64,000 nucleotides of DNA from Thalassospira mesophila (lineage in GTDB: Bacteria; Pseudomonadota; Alphaproteobacteria; Rhodospirillales; Thalassospiraceae), in assembly GCF_002115755.1 (NCBI RefSeq), contig NZ_JFKA01000003.1, positions 398,596 through 462,595 on the forward strand, in the 5' to 3' direction. A model generated the notes under the pieces. It worked only from the letters and a program-made list of their open reading frames with translations, made no database searches and was not told where the DNA came from. The position numbers were made by a program, and so were the translations under genes. Positions 1-9,920 of this stretch are shown one piece after another (position 1 is the first letter of the stretch; every line of letters starts with the position of its first letter).

Positions 1-103
1 TCAAAAGGCCGCCGGTCTGGTCCAACCCGGTTGCCGGGTCTAGCAGGCGGACATTGACAAAAGCTGTTTTGCCGCTGGCTTTGGCGCGAATGGCAGGCAT
101 CAT
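1..103 (-). CDS. pyrC: Dihydroorotase, N-terminal fragment (cut by window edge)
   Basis: Only the first ~34 codons lie in the window. The reading frame starts with two ATG codons at 103-98, overlapping the pyrB stop codon as ATGA. The visible start ([16 protein letters not shown]: [16 protein letters not shown]) matches the N-terminus of alphaproteobacterial dihydroorotases of the PyrC/PyrX type, which close the ring of carbamoyl aspartate in pyrimidine synthesis. The tight overlap with pyrB implies translational coupling. Because the metal-binding residues are outside the window, an inactive PyrX-type homologue cannot be excluded. Confidence 0.8.
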   Translation of the reverse strand, partial: MMPAIRAKASGKTAFVNVRLLDPATGLDQTGGLL

Positions 104-1071
104 TTACGGTCCCCTGCAAGGTTTCGCTGGTTTTGCACCAGAATTTCCAGGGTTGCCATGCGCACAGCAACCCCCATTTCAACCTGTTCGCGAATGACCG
201 AACGTTCAACATCGTCGGCAACTTCGCTGTCAATTTCCACACCCCGGTTCATGGGGCCGGGATGCATGATCAGCGCATCGGGTTTGGCATTGGCCAGCTT
301 GGCGCGGTCCAGACCATGAAAATGGAAATATTCGCGCACAGACGGAATAAAACTGCCTTCCATGCGCTCAAGCTGCAAACGCAACATCATCACAATGTCG
401 CAGTCTTTCAGCCCTTCTTCCATGTCGTGGAAAATTTCAACGCCCATGCGGTCGATTTTTGACGGGATCAATGTTGGCGGCGCGATCAGGCGCACGCGCG
501 ACCCCATGGTGTTGAGCAACAGGATGTTGGACCGGGCTACACGGGAATGGGCAATGTCGCCGCAAATGGCCACGGTCAAACGGTGCAGGCGGCCCTTGTG
601 GCGGCGAATGGTCAGGGCATCAAGCAATGCCTGTGTCGGGTGTTCATGCCGACCATCGCCAGCATTAAGAACCGTACAATTGACCTTTTCGCTGAGCAGC
701 TTGACCGCGCCACTATCGCCGTGGCGCACTACCAGTGCGTCGGGGTTCATGGCGTTTAGCGTCATCGCCGTATCAATCAGGGTTTCGCCCTTTTTGACCG
801 AACTGGTGCCCACCGTCATATTGATAACATCCGCGCCCAGCCGTTTGGCGGCCAGTTCAAACGATGTCAGGGTCCGGGTGGAGTTTTCGTAAAACAGGTT
901 AACGACCGTGCTGCCAGCAAGGATATTGCTGGTCTTGTCGGCAGTGCGGTTTTTTTCCGCATAATGCTGGGCACGATCAAGAATGAGGGTGATTTCCCCG
1001 GGGGTCAAACCTTCGATCCCCAGAAGATGTGGATGCGGATAGTGATCCGCCTCTGGTCCCATGACACTCAT
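100..1071 (-). CDS. pyrB: Aspartate carbamoyltransferase catalytic subunit
   Basis: This 323-residue cytoplasmic enzyme joins carbamoyl phosphate and aspartate to give carbamoyl aspartate, the committed step of pyrimidine synthesis. The carbamoyl-phosphate loop STRT is at residues 64-67, the SVKKGET lysine loop at about 90-96, and HPTQALLD at 144-151; HPGPMNRG near the C-terminus is also typical. Length is normal for the family. The ATG at 1071 is used here; a second ATG three codons later is equally possible. It lies directly upstream of and overlaps pyrC. No regulatory subunit gene (pyrI) is seen, as is usual in alphaproteobacteria. Confidence 0.96.
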   Translation of the reverse strand: MSVMGPEADHYPHPHLLGIEGLTPGEITLILDRAQHYAEKNRTADKTSNILAGSTVVNLFYENSTRTLTSFELAAKRLGADVINMTVGTSSVKKGETLIDTAMTLNAMNPDALVVRHGDSGAVKLLSEKVNCTVLNAGDGRHEHPTQALLDALTIRRHKGRLHRLTVAICGDIAHSRVARSNILLLNTMGSRVRLIAPPTLIPSKIDRMGVEIFHDMEEGLKDCDIVMMLRLQLERMEGSFIPSVREYFHFHGLDRAKLANAKPDALIMHPGPMNRGVEIDSEVADDVERSVIREQVEMGVAVRMATLEILVQNQRNLAGDRK

Positions 1072-1221
1072 GGCGTTGCACTTGTTCCTTGGCTACACTC
1101 TGAATGGAAAATTGCGTGCGGAGCATAACGAATTGCACCTGTTACGGAAAGGTAAAATATCAAATTTCCCCTTGTCCATCTGGTCAGCTTTTTGCGCGAA
1201 AATACTGGAGTTATTCCAGTT

Positions 1222-2145
1222 TCAGGCGGCATGCAGCAATATCGCCAATATCGGCATGGTGGCGATGGCAACCAGGGTGTGAACCGTAATGATGCTGGCC
1301 ATCATTTTGGCGTCCCCGCCCATCAGGCGCGCTAAAACATAGGCACTGGCCGAACAGGGAAGGCCCGCATAAAACGCCAGTGCCGCCATATCGATGGGCG
1401 GCATATCAAGCAAAAGCGACAGGCCAATAGCGATGGCCGGGCTAAGCGCCAGTTTGCCAAGGGTGGAGGCGGCAACCGGGCCACCCGCCCGGCGTGCTGC
1501 CTGCAAATCAATACCGGCCCCAACGGCAAGCAAACCAATGGGCAGGGCGGCACGGCCCAGTATTTCTAAAAACGGCCCGGCAATGGGCGGTAACCCCAAA
1601 CCTGATGCATTGGCGACAAGGCCCAAGACACAGGCCATAAGCAACGGATTGCGAATAACATCGCGCAATACCGAGATAATCCCGGTTTTACGGTTATTAT
1701 CGCCCCAGTGTGAACAGGCCAGAACAGATAGAACATTAACAGTCGGAACGATCAGGGCAACACACAGCGCCGTAACCGTTAACCCGCGTTCGCCCAAAAG
1801 CGCCGCCGCGACGGCAAGGCCGATATAGGTATTGGGGCGGATGGCCCCCTGAAAAATAGATGTGAATGCCGCATCGCTGACCTGCAAGGCGGGTTTTGCC
1901 AAAATGGTCAGGGCGGCCATGGCACATGCCGTTCCCAAAATAACAATGGCAATGCCGGTAACGGGCAAACTGCCCAGATCGGCCTTGGCGGTATTGGCAA
2001 ACAAAAGGGCCGGGAAAGTGATGAAATAGGTCAGTTTTTCTGCGCCCGGCCAGAACGCATCGGGCAGGAAGCGCCAGTGTCGCAAGGCAAAGCCAGCTAC
2101 AATCAGGCCAAATGTCGGGATAAGGGCCGAAAGAATTGCCAGCAT
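1222..2145 (-). CDS. AEC (auxin efflux carrier) family transporter
   Basis: The protein has 307 residues and about ten hydrophobic segments. The N-terminus (LIPTFGLIVAGFALRHW) and an internal Asn-containing stretch near RPNTYIGLAVAAALLGERG match the AEC/malonate-type permease family, which are inner-membrane carriers of small organic anions or related solutes. The ATG at 2145 is preferred; the frame stays open upstream to 2295, but that part is polar and unlike the family. It faces the divergent VOC gene across about 336 bases. The substrate cannot be told from sequence. Confidence 0.85.
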   Translation of the reverse strand: MLAILSALIPTFGLIVAGFALRHWRFLPDAFWPGAEKLTYFITFPALLFANTAKADLGSLPVTGIAIVILGTACAMAALTILAKPALQVSDAAFTSIFQGAIRPNTYIGLAVAAALLGERGLTVTALCVALIVPTVNVLSVLACSHWGDNNRKTGIISVLRDVIRNPLLMACVLGLVANASGLGLPPIAGPFLEILGRAALPIGLLAVGAGIDLQAARRAGGPVAASTLGKLALSPAIAIGLSLLLDMPPIDMAALAFYAGLPCSASAYVLARLMGGDAKMMASIITVHTLVAIATMPILAILLHAA

Positions 2146-2481
2146 GGCACTGTCCAGTAATAAATGCGAACGCGAACAGTTCGAATAAGGCAGTTTTTGC
2201 ATCACTGCAAGGCCGGTAACGCAAACAGGGCCGCCCCGGCAAATCATTGGTTGGTCGCGTGCGGAGGGGCGCGGCGGATTGCGGGTTTTTGCCATTACCC
2301 GTTGCTGGCGTGTCGCGGGATGTGTTTTTTGGCAAAAAATATGATAAATCCGCTACATGCGGGGGCAGGGGTGCAAAATTACATTGCCGCACGCTATAAG
2401 AACCGGCACATTTATTTTCACGGATCGGCAGGTACCGTTTGGGGTGGTTTCTGGTTGGTCCAGTGGCAAATGGATGCAGTA
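2146..2481. other. Divergent intergenic region between transporter and VOC gene
   Basis: These 336 bases hold no convincing gene. Frames run through it from both neighbours but have unconvincing composition. It must carry the promoters of the two divergent genes; no operator could be picked out by eye. Confidence 0.4.
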
Positions 2482-3306
2482 ATGAACAAAAAAATCGATC
2501 ATCTTGTGTTGTGTGTCCGAGATCTGGACCTTGCATGCGAGCGCTATCGTCAGTTGGGCTTTACGGTAACGCCGCGTGCGGTGCATCCGTTTGGGACGGG
2601 TAATGCGCTGGTGCAGCTTGACGGCATGTATCTGGAACTTCTGGCCGTGGTTGACCCGAACAAGATTGGCCCCGACGACATTGACCGGCCCTTTTCCTTT
2701 GCCGTTTACAACCGCGATTTTTTGCGCCTGCGCGAAGGTATGTCGATGCTGGCGTTACAGTCCCATGATGCCCATGCCGATCGCGCAGCCTTTATCAAGG
2801 CCGGTGCGGCAGTGCCTGACGTGTTCGATTTTGAGCGCAAAGGGCAAACGCCGGACGGTGCGCTGGTTGATCTTGGTTTTTCACTGGCCTTTGCCAGCCA
2901 TCCGTTGTTGCGCCACGGGGTTTGTTTTTCCTGTCAGCATCATCACCCTGCTGAAAATTTCTATTTCCCGGAATATCAAAACCACATCAACAGTGCCGTG
3001 TCGATTGACCGTATCTTTCTTACGCACTGGGCGGCGGAGGCCGTGGAAGAATTCTTTTCTTCAATGGCGCTGGATGGTCTTGTTGATGTGAAACATCAAG
3101 ATGAATTGTTGGAAAAATATCCGGTTGCGGGCACGATGCTGCCCGATGACGGCTTTGCCGGGTTCCGTTTGCGTGTGCGCGATATGGGCGCCATTCGTGC
3201 GGCGGCCTTATCGCTCGGTGCGATTGAATGTGGCGGTGAACTTGTTTTGCCCCCCAGCCGGATGTTTGGCGTGATGATGGTGATCGCGCAGCAAAAAGCC
3301 GCCTGA
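2482..3306 (+). CDS. VOC/glyoxalase-like domain protein
   Basis: The protein has 274 residues. It opens with KIDHLVLCVRDLDLACERY and continues with GTGNALVQL and YLELLAV, the beta-alpha-beta pattern of a vicinal-oxygen-chelate module of the Glyoxalase_3 kind. A second, weaker VOC-like repeat follows in the C-terminal half (GFAGFRLRVRDMGAIRAAA). Such proteins bind a metal and are often annotated as lyases or dioxygenases; the substrate is unknown. The ATG at 2482 places the first beta strand at the N-terminus; ATG 2470 in the same frame is an alternative. Its end overlaps a hairpin that probably terminates ruvX. Confidence 0.8.
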   Translation: MNKKIDHLVLCVRDLDLACERYRQLGFTVTPRAVHPFGTGNALVQLDGMYLELLAVVDPNKIGPDDIDRPFSFAVYNRDFLRLREGMSMLALQSHDAHADRAAFIKAGAAVPDVFDFERKGQTPDGALVDLGFSLAFASHPLLRHGVCFSCQHHHPAENFYFPEYQNHINSAVSIDRIFLTHWAAEAVEEFFSSMALDGLVDVKHQDELLEKYPVAGTMLPDDGFAGFRLRVRDMGAIRAAALSLGAIECGGELVLPPSRMFGVMMVIAQQKAA

Positions 3307-3324
3307 ACAAAAGTTCGGCGGCTT
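3296..3324 (-). terminator. Rho-independent terminator for ruvX
   Basis: AAGCCGCC (3296-3303) pairs with GGCGGCTT (3317-3324), with an inner GAAC/GTTC stem. On the minus strand the hairpin is followed by five T residues. It overlaps the last codons of the VOC gene. Confidence 0.6.
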
Positions 3325-3371
3325 GATTTCGCGGCTTTTGAATGAATGCCTTGCAAGACATTCATCGGGCC

Positions 3372-3932
3372 TTATTTTTGTGCGTCGGTGGCGTCTTCGT
3401 CGTCGAACACGTCAATATCATCGTCGCCGTCTTCGTCTTCATCGTCGTCAACCATACCGGGGTCGGTGTGACGATTAAGATTATCAAGCGCGCCTTGCAG
3501 GATGTACCCCGCAGCGGCCTTGTCGACAACTTCGGCGCGGCGCTTGCGCGACATGTCGGCTTCGCCAATCAGGATGCGTTCAACCGCCGATGTGGAAAGG
3601 CGTTCGTCCCACAGCAAAACCGGCACGTCGATATGTTTGTCCATTTCATCGACAAACGCATAAACGCGATGGCAGGATGTGCCGATCGAGCCATCCATTT
3701 CACGCGGAAAGCCGATGACAATGCCACCGACATTCTGTTTGCTGACGATGGCCGAAAGTTCGGCAATGTCGCGGGTGAACTTTTTACGCTTGATCAGGCT
3801 GTAGGGGGTTGCAATTTGCAGCCCGACATCCGAAAGCGCAACGCCAATGGTTTTGGTGCCCAGGTCCAGGCCCAAAATCCGAGCTGCCGGTGCCAGGTAC
3901 CGCAGCAATTCCTGAGTATCATTACAAATCAT
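3372..3932 (-). CDS. ruvX: Putative pre-16S rRNA nuclease / Holliday junction resolvase-like RuvX (YqgF)
   Basis: The protein has 186 residues. The RNase-H-like start ILGLDLGTKTIGVALSD, the IVIGFPREMDGS segment, LLWDERLSTSAVE and the closing DKAAAGYILQGALD are the signature blocks of YqgF/RuvX. In E. coli this family processes the 5' end of 16S rRNA. The ATG at 3932 gives a normal N-terminus; the frame is open upstream but does not resemble the family. The last ~30 residues are a run of Asp and Glu, an acidic tail not needed for the fold. It is divergent from gatC. Confidence 0.93.
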   Translation of the reverse strand: MICNDTQELLRYLAPAARILGLDLGTKTIGVALSDVGLQIATPYSLIKRKKFTRDIAELSAIVSKQNVGGIVIGFPREMDGSIGTSCHRVYAFVDEMDKHIDVPVLLWDERLSTSAVERILIGEADMSRKRRAEVVDKAAAGYILQGALDNLNRHTDPGMVDDDEDEDGDDDIDVFDDEDATDAQK

Positions 3933-4190
3933 GGCGACCTTATAGGCGCAGATCGGTAAAAATGCCAGCGCAAAGCATGGTGGAAACGGTATTTCAGGCA
4001 TGCCATTTTGCCGGGCCGGGGCAGGGTATTTTTGATAAAATCTGCCGTGTGGTAAAAACACGATGAAAAGTGCGGCGCACGGCCCTTGCCGCGGGCCGTT
4101 CCGGGTGCTAGGTTCCGCCCTGTATTTTCAGTTTCTGGCGGGCGACCGTCCGCCGGGTGTTTTGTCATTCCTTAAGAGAGACTTTCATCC

Positions 4191-4481
4191 ATGTCGTCTT
4201 TGGATAAGGAAACGGTTCGTAAAATCGCCTTCCTGTCGCGTATTAAAGTAAGCGAGGAAGAATTGGGCGAACTGGCGGGTGATTTGACCCGTATCCTCGA
4301 TTTCATCGAGGAACTGCAAGAAGTTGACGTCGAGGGCGCAGCACCTCTGACCTCGGTTGCCGATCTGACCCTGCCGTTGCGCAAGGACGAAGTCACCGAT
4401 GGCAACATCCAGCAAAAAGTGCTGGCCAATGCGCCGAAAACCGATGCCGGCTGTTTTGTTGTGCCCAAGGTGATTGAATAA
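4191..4481 (+). CDS. gatC: Asp/Glu-tRNA amidotransferase subunit C
   Basis: This 96-residue protein is the small chaperone-like subunit of the GatCAB complex that amidates mischarged Glu-tRNA(Gln) and Asp-tRNA(Asn). The pattern [18 protein letters not shown], then [15 protein letters not shown] and a LRKDEVTDG segment, is diagnostic. It is the first gene of gatC-gatA-gatB; its stop overlaps the gatA start by one base (TAATG). Confidence 0.96.
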   Translation: MSSLDKETVRKIAFLSRIKVSEEELGELAGDLTRILDFIEELQEVDVEGAAPLTSVADLTLPLRKDEVTDGNIQQKVLANAPKTDAGCFVVPKVIE

Positions 4482-5959
4482 TGACTGATCTGACAAATTT
4501 GACCCTTGCCGATGCCCGTGACGGGCTGGCAAAGGGGGATTACACGTCGGTTGAACTGACCGAAGCCCATATTGCGTCGATGGCAGCGCAGCGCAAGCTG
4601 AATGCCTATATTACCGAAACGCCGGAACAGGCCCTTGAAATGGCCAAGGCCTCCGATACCAAACGCGCCAAAGGCGAAGCTGGTAAAATGGAAGGCCTGC
4701 CGATTGCGATCAAGGATCTGTTTTGTACCGAAAATGTACAGACAACCGCTGCGTCGCATATTCTTGAAGGGTTCATCCCGCAATACGAATCAACCGTGAC
4801 GGCCAACCTGTTTGGCAATGGCGCGGTGATGCTGGGTAAAACCAACCTTGATGAATTTGCCATGGGGTCGTCCAACATGACGTCCTATTACGGCAATGTC
4901 ATTAACCCGTGGAAGGGCAAGGATGGCAAGGATCTGGTGCCTGGCGGCTCATCGGGCGGGTCGGCGGCGGCCGTTGCCGGGCGCATGGCGCTGGCAGCAA
5001 CCGGCACCGATACCGGCGGTTCTATTCGCCAGCCTGCGGCATATTGCGGCATTGTTGGTTTAAAGCCAACCTATGGCCGTTGCTCGCGCTGGGGTGTGGT
5101 GGCCTTTGCAAGCTCGCTTGATCAGGCTGGCCCCATGACCCGCACCGTGCGCGATGCGGCGATTATGCTTGGTGCCATGGCTGGCCACGATGCCAAAGAC
5201 AGCACATCGGCCCCGATGGCAGTGCCCGATTTCGAAGCAGCCCTTAGCGGTGATATTCGTGGCATGAAAATTGGTATTCCCAAGGAATACCGCGTTGATG
5301 GCATGCCCGACGAAATTGCCAGGCTGTGGGATGACGGCGTTGCCATGCTGCGCGATGCCGGTGCCGACGTTGTCGATATTACGTTGCCGCACACCAAATA
5401 TGCCCTGCCAACCTATTATATCGTTGCCCCGGCCGAAGCATCGTCCAACCTGGCGCGGTATGATGGCGTTCGTTTTGGTCAGCGGGTGATGGAAGACGGT
5501 GACAGCCTTGATGACATGTACATGAAAACCCGTGCTGCGGGTTTTGGCAAGGAAGTACAGCGTCGTATCATGATTGGCACCTATGTGCTGTCGGCCGGGT
5601 ATTATGACGCCTATTACAACAAGGCATTGAAGGTGCGCCGTCGCATTTACGAAGATTTCGCCAATGCCTTTGGCACTGTCGATGCCGTGTTGACACCGAC
5701 CGCGCCGTCGGCTGCTTTTGCCGTGGGTGAAAACAGCGATGATCCGGTGAAAATGTATCTTAACGACGTGTTCACGGTGCCTGCCAGCCTTGCCGGGCTT
5801 CCGGGCCTGTCTGTGCCGACCGGTCTTTCAGACAATGGCTTGCCGCTGGGCTTGCAATTGATCGGCAAACCGTTCGACGAAGAAACCGTTATTCGCATTG
5901 GTGGCGTTCTTGAAACCGCAGCCGGGTTTGACGCCAAACCTGCCGGGCTGGAGGGTTGA
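4481..5959 (+). CDS. gatA: Asp/Glu-tRNA amidotransferase subunit A
   Basis: This 492-residue amidase-signature subunit releases ammonia from glutamine for tRNA amidation. The Ser-cisSer-Lys triad is visible as Lys78 (PIAIKDLF), Ser157 in GGSSGGS and Ser181 in [11 protein letters not shown]. Length is normal. It overlaps gatC by one base and is followed by gatB after 3 bases, so the three subunits are made from one message. Confidence 0.97.
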   Translation: MTDLTNLTLADARDGLAKGDYTSVELTEAHIASMAAQRKLNAYITETPEQALEMAKASDTKRAKGEAGKMEGLPIAIKDLFCTENVQTTAASHILEGFIPQYESTVTANLFGNGAVMLGKTNLDEFAMGSSNMTSYYGNVINPWKGKDGKDLVPGGSSGGSAAAVAGRMALAATGTDTGGSIRQPAAYCGIVGLKPTYGRCSRWGVVAFASSLDQAGPMTRTVRDAAIMLGAMAGHDAKDSTSAPMAVPDFEAALSGDIRGMKIGIPKEYRVDGMPDEIARLWDDGVAMLRDAGADVVDITLPHTKYALPTYYIVAPAEASSNLARYDGVRFGQRVMEDGDSLDDMYMKTRAAGFGKEVQRRIMIGTYVLSAGYYDAYYNKALKVRRRIYEDFANAFGTVDAVLTPTAPSAAFAVGENSDDPVKMYLNDVFTVPASLAGLPGLSVPTGLSDNGLPLGLQLIGKPFDEETVIRIGGVLETAAGFDAKPAGLEG

Positions 5960-5962
5960 TCC

Positions 5963-7417
5963 ATGACTTATATTCTTGAAGGTTCGACCGGCCCGTGGGA
6001 AATCGTTGTCGGGTTGGAAGTTCACTGCCAGATCATTGCCCATTCCAAACTGTTTTCCGGTGCTTCGGCCCAGTTCGGTTCGGAAGCCAACAACAATGTC
6101 AGCCTTGTCGATGCGGCAATGCCGGGCATGTTGCCCGTGATTAATGCCGAATGTGTGCGCCAGGCGGTTAAGACCGGTTTGGGGCTTAAGGCAAAGATCA
6201 ATCATGAAAGTGTGTTTTCGCGTAAAAACTACTTTTATGCCGATCTGCCGCAGGGCTATCAGATTTCACAGTTCGACAAGCCGATTGTTGGCGAAGGCAC
6301 CATCATTCTTGATATGCCCGATGGTTCGACCAAGGCGGTTGGCATTGAACGCCTGCATCTTGAACAGGATGCAGGCAAGTCGATGCACGATCAGGACCCG
6401 AAATATTCGCATATCGATTTGAACCGTTCGGGCGTTGCCCTGATGGAAATCGTCTCGATGCCTGATATTCGTTCGCCGGAAGAAGCAGGGGCCTATCTGA
6501 CCAAAATGCGTGCGATTGTGCGTTATCTTGGCACCTGTGATGGCAACATGAACGAAGGATCAATGCGGTGTGATGCCAACGTTTCGGTGCGGCGCGCCGG
6601 GGCGGAATTTGGCACGCGTTGCGAAATTAAAAACGTAAACTCGATCCGTTTCGTGATGCAGGCGATTGAAATTGAAGCCATGCGCCAGATCGAAGTGATC
6701 GAAGGTGGCGGCGAAATCATTCAGGAAACCCGCCTGTTTGACCCGAAACTGGGTGAAACCCGGTCGATGCGGTCAAAGGAAATGGCGCATGATTATCGCT
6801 ATTTCCCGGACCCTGACTTGCTGCCGCTGGTTTTTGACGAAGCGTTTGTTTCGGAAATCGAAAAAACCCTGCCCGAACTGCCTGACGAGAAAAAAGCCCG
6901 CTTCATGCGTGAATATGGCCTGTCGGCCTATGACGCCGGTGTGCTGGTTGCCGAGCAGGAAAAGGCCGTGTTCTATGAACGCGTTGCCAAGGGCCGGGAT
7001 GGCAAGATGGCAGCCAACTGGGTGATTACCAACCTGTTTGGCGCGCTGAACAAGCTAGGTGTTGATGTTTCCGAAAGCCCGGTTACAGCCGAAAACCTTG
7101 GCAAGCTGATTGGCCTGATTGGCGATGACACGATTTCGGGCCGTATCGCCAAAGACGTTTTTGAAATCATGATCGAAACCGGCAAAGACCCGGAAGCGAT
7201 TGTGGAAGAAAAAGGTCTAAAGCAGATCACCGATACCGGTGCCATTGAAACCGCAATTGACGAAGTGATTGCGGCTAACCCGGACAAGGTTGAAGAAATC
7301 CGCGAGGGTAAAGACCGGATGCTGGGCTGGTTTGTTGGTCAGGTCATGAAATCGACCGGTGGCAAGGCCAACCCCGCGATGGTCAATAAAATGCTGCGCG
7401 ATAAAATTCTGGGGTAA
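5963..7417 (+). CDS. gatB: Asp/Glu-tRNA amidotransferase subunit B
   Basis: This 484-residue subunit binds the mischarged tRNA and ATP and transfers the amide. The start [13 protein letters not shown], the block [22 protein letters not shown] and [13 protein letters not shown] are hallmark GatB motifs. The C-terminal helical YqeY-like tail ends with [16 protein letters not shown], as in other GatB. It closes the gat operon and is followed by a strong terminator at 7442. Confidence 0.97.
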   Translation: MTYILEGSTGPWEIVVGLEVHCQIIAHSKLFSGASAQFGSEANNNVSLVDAAMPGMLPVINAECVRQAVKTGLGLKAKINHESVFSRKNYFYADLPQGYQISQFDKPIVGEGTIILDMPDGSTKAVGIERLHLEQDAGKSMHDQDPKYSHIDLNRSGVALMEIVSMPDIRSPEEAGAYLTKMRAIVRYLGTCDGNMNEGSMRCDANVSVRRAGAEFGTRCEIKNVNSIRFVMQAIEIEAMRQIEVIEGGGEIIQETRLFDPKLGETRSMRSKEMAHDYRYFPDPDLLPLVFDEAFVSEIEKTLPELPDEKKARFMREYGLSAYDAGVLVAEQEKAVFYERVAKGRDGKMAANWVITNLFGALNKLGVDVSESPVTAENLGKLIGLIGDDTISGRIAKDVFEIMIETGKDPEAIVEEKGLKQITDTGAIETAIDEVIAANPDKVEEIREGKDRMLGWFVGQVMKSTGGKANPAMVNKMLRDKILG

Positions 7418-7441
7418 TTTCCCGGAAACAGGCAATTTTAC

Positions 7442-7472
7442 AAAGGCCGTCCCGTGTTCGGGGCGGCTTTTG
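7442..7472 (+). terminator. Rho-independent terminator of gatCAB
   Basis: GCCGTCCCG (7446-7454) pairs with CGGGGCGGC (7459-7467), with one G-T pair and a TGTT loop, followed by TTTT. Confidence 0.8.
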
Positions 7473-7489
7473 GCGTTTGGCGGCCGTTT

Positions 7490-8260
7490 TTAAGGCCGAT
7501 ACAGGCTTGGCGTAGACCCCAACATGCGTTTGAACATGGCACTGAATGCTGCCGGGTTATCATAGCCAAGATCAAGCGCGATGGTGGTGACAGCTTCGCC
7601 CTGGGCCAGCCGGGGCAGGGCGGCCATGATGCAGGCCTGTTGGCGCCATGCCACAAAACTAAGCCCGGTTTCACGGCGAAACAGGCGGGTAAAGGTGCGG
7701 CGGCTCATGGCAAGTTCATCACACCAGTGATCAATTGTGATGTTTGCCCCGGGTTCCCGCAAAAAGCTGTGGCACTGTTTGGCCAGCCTTTTATGTGTGG
7801 GCAACGGCAGGGATAGCGGAATAGGGGGCAGTCGCTCCAGCTCGAACCGTATCAGGTTCATCAATGCGCCGCCGCGCCCATCCTCATCATATTCGGGCGG
7901 CAGGGCCGATGCCTCTTCCAGTAAATTGCGCATGAAATTTGAAATACCGACAACCTGGCAGGTTGTTGGCATGCCTTGTGATATGGCCGGATCAAGATAA
8001 AGGCTGCGCATTTTCACATCCCCAAGGGTGCGGACTTCATGCACAATACCGGCTGGTATCCACATGCCACGCTGGGGCGGCATCATCCATGCGCCCTGGG
8101 GCGTGGTTGCCATAACCACACCGGTAAGGCCATACAGCAACTGGTCATGTTCATGATGATGCGGGGGAATAACTTCCCCATCCGGGTAATCAACGCCCAG
8201 GGCAATGACCGGTCTGGCGACAGACTGGAAATGTTGGTGGCTATGATTTGCTAAATTCAT
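7490..8260 (-). CDS. AraC-family regulator with N-terminal cupin sensor
   Basis: The protein has 256 residues. The N-terminal half is a cupin (PPHHHEHDQLLYGLTG...GMWIPAGIVHEV). The C-terminal half has the two AraC helix-turn-helix units (IDHWCDELAMSRRTFTRLFRRETG and AVTTIALDLGYDNPAAFSAMF). The ATG at 8260 fits best; the frame also opens at 8308. It is divergent from the Fsr-type exporter at 8378, so it probably controls that gene in response to a small ligand. This regulatory link is inference from position. Confidence 0.9.
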   Translation of the reverse strand: MNLANHSHQHFQSVARPVIALGVDYPDGEVIPPHHHEHDQLLYGLTGVVMATTPQGAWMMPPQRGMWIPAGIVHEVRTLGDVKMRSLYLDPAISQGMPTTCQVVGISNFMRNLLEEASALPPEYDEDGRGGALMNLIRFELERLPPIPLSLPLPTHKRLAKQCHSFLREPGANITIDHWCDELAMSRRTFTRLFRRETGLSFVAWRQQACIMAALPRLAQGEAVTTIALDLGYDNPAAFSAMFKRMLGSTPSLYRP

Positions 8261-8377
8261 TTTGGCCCACTTGCATAATAGAATGACCCTAATCGGGTGG
8301 CGGGCCATCGTCCATCATTTAAAATGATCCTTATGCGCGATGGTGCGCGTTTAACGGCGGGTCAAAGGATTTAAAGG

Positions 8378-9586
8378 ATGAGCGACGCGATTGCGAAGCA
8401 GCCAGGGCAGGTTAAAACAGCCTATTCGGTGTTAGGGGCCGCCAGTTTTTGTCATTTGCTAAATGATATGCTTCAGTCGCTTTTCACGGCGGCGTATCCG
8501 ATTTTCAAAGGCGGGTTTGACCTTGGCTATGCCCAGCTTGGCTTTTTAACCCTGACCTATCAGGTCACGGCATCGGTCCTTCAGCCGCTGGTGGGCAGTT
8601 ATACTGATCGCAAACCAAAACCCTATTCGCTGTCATTTGGCATGGGGGTGTCGCTTTTGGGGCTTCTGGTTTTGGCCTATGCCACCAATTTTGCCATGCT
8701 GTTATGTGGCAGTGCACTGTTGGGGATGGGGTCGTCGGTGTTTCACCCGGAATCATCGCGACTGGCGCGGTTGGCATCGGGCGGGGCGCATGGTTTGGCG
8801 CAGTCTATTTTTCAGGTTGGCGGCAATGTTGGTTCGGCGATTGGCCCGTTGCTGGTGGCTTTTATTGTACTGCCCAACGGGCAAAAAAGCCTGGCGTGGT
8901 TTGCCTTGGTCGCGCTGTTGGGCATGGTGATTATGGTCGGGCTGGGTAACTGGTATAAAAGCCAGGGCCACGCCAAACCACCGGCAAAACGGGCCAAAAT
9001 TGTCCATGCGCATTTAAGTGGCGCGCAGGTGTCGCGGGCTTTGACGGTGCTATTTTGTCTGATGCTGTCAAAATGGTTCTATCTGGCCAGTTTCACCAGC
9101 TATTACATCTTTTATCTGATGGAGCGGTTTTCGCTGCCCGAACGGCAATCGCAGATTTTTCTGTTTGTGTTTTTGGCCGCCGTCGCCGCCGGAACCCTGA
9201 TCGGCGGGCCTATTGGCGACCGGATTGGCCGAAAAAAGGTAATTTGGGTTTCCATCGCCGGAACTTTGCCGTTTGCATTGGCGTTGCCCTATGTCGGGTT
9301 GACCATGACCATTGTTTTAACCGTGATCATCGGTCTGGTTTTGTCATCGGCATTTTCGGCGATTGTTGTTTATGCGCAAGAACTGGTGCCGGGCCGGGTG
9401 GGTATGATTTCGGGCCTGTTTTTTGGTTTAGCCTTTGGCATGGGTGGGATTGGCGCGGCCCTTCTAGGGGTGCTGGCAGACTGGACCAGCCTTTATTTTG
9501 TGTACAAGATCTGTGCGTTTTTACCGGCAATCGGCTTTTTAGCGGCGTTTTTGCCAAATCTTGATGAAGGTCGAGCGAAGGTTTAA
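8378..9586 (+). CDS. fsr: MFS exporter, fosmidomycin-resistance (Fsr) type
   Basis: The protein has 402 residues and about 12 membrane segments. Stretches such as HLLNDMLQSL, GSSVFHPESSRLARLASGG, HGLAQSIFQVGGN, AAGTLIGGPIGDRIGRKK and IVVYAQELVPGRVGMISGL match E. coli Fsr almost block for block. E. coli Fsr exports fosmidomycin and related compounds by proton antiport from the inner membrane. The neighbouring AraC regulator is divergent. A bidirectional terminator follows at 9595. Confidence 0.92.
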   Translation: MSDAIAKQPGQVKTAYSVLGAASFCHLLNDMLQSLFTAAYPIFKGGFDLGYAQLGFLTLTYQVTASVLQPLVGSYTDRKPKPYSLSFGMGVSLLGLLVLAYATNFAMLLCGSALLGMGSSVFHPESSRLARLASGGAHGLAQSIFQVGGNVGSAIGPLLVAFIVLPNGQKSLAWFALVALLGMVIMVGLGNWYKSQGHAKPPAKRAKIVHAHLSGAQVSRALTVLFCLMLSKWFYLASFTSYYIFYLMERFSLPERQSQIFLFVFLAAVAAGTLIGGPIGDRIGRKKVIWVSIAGTLPFALALPYVGLTMTIVLTVIIGLVLSSAFSAIVVYAQELVPGRVGMISGLFFGLAFGMGGIGAALLGVLADWTSLYFVYKICAFLPAIGFLAAFLPNLDEGRAKV

Positions 9587-9594
9587 GGATATGA

Positions 9595-9622
9595 CAAAGG
9601 CCGCTTTGGTTAGCGGCCTTTG
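9595..9622. terminator. Bidirectional terminator between fsr and copZ
   Basis: An 11-bp perfect stem, CAAAGGCCGCT (9595-9605) with AGCGGCCTTTG (9612-9622) and a 6-base loop. It lies between two convergent genes. Confidence 0.75.
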
Positions 9623-9652
9623 TTGATTGTTCTGCTTGCCCGAGAGGCTGGT

Positions 9653-9853
9653 TTAGGCGACTTTTTGCGCCGGATACCCGGCCTCGCTGATGGCGGAAAT
9701 CACAGCGGCACTGTCTGCATTGCCCGTAACGGTTACCAGTCCGCCTTCAAGGTCAACTTCGACCTTGTCGACATCGGGCACCGTATTGGCCGCTTCAGTG
9801 ACGGCTTTCACGCAATGCCCGCAGCTCATTTCTTCGACTTTAAGTTTCAGCAT
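9653..9853 (-). CDS. copZ: Copper chaperone / heavy-metal-associated domain protein
   Basis: A 66-residue single HMA domain. The metal site is Met-Ser-Cys-Gly-His-Cys at about residues 9-14 (EEMSCGHCVKAV), followed by the usual beta-alpha-beta-beta-alpha-beta fold ending ISEAGYPA. Such proteins bind Cu(I) in the cytoplasm and pass it to a P-type ATPase. No ATPase is adjacent. The ATG at 9853 sits behind a GGAGGA-like ribosome site, and the promoter upstream has a CueR-type dyad. The symbol is by family. Confidence 0.9.
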   Translation of the reverse strand: MLKLKVEEMSCGHCVKAVTEAANTVPDVDKVEVDLEGGLVTVTGNADSAAVISAISEAGYPAQKVA

Positions 9854-9882
9854 GGGAATCCTCCATCTGTTTGATTGACACC

Positions 9883-9913
9883 AGTTTGCACCTTCCAGTA
9901 GATGGAAGGTCAA
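9883..9913 (-). promoter_or_regulatory. CueR/MerR-type copper-responsive promoter of copZ
   Basis: Reading the minus strand, TTGACC (9913-9908) is followed by a 19-base spacer and CAAACT (9888-9883). Inside the spacer is a perfect dyad, ACCTTCC-N7-GGAAGGT (9890-9910). A 19-bp spacer with a dyad between the -35 and -10 boxes is the hallmark of MerR-family activator promoters. The ACCTTCC half-site is that of CueR. Confidence 0.8.
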
Positions 9914-9920
9914 GCCCTTT

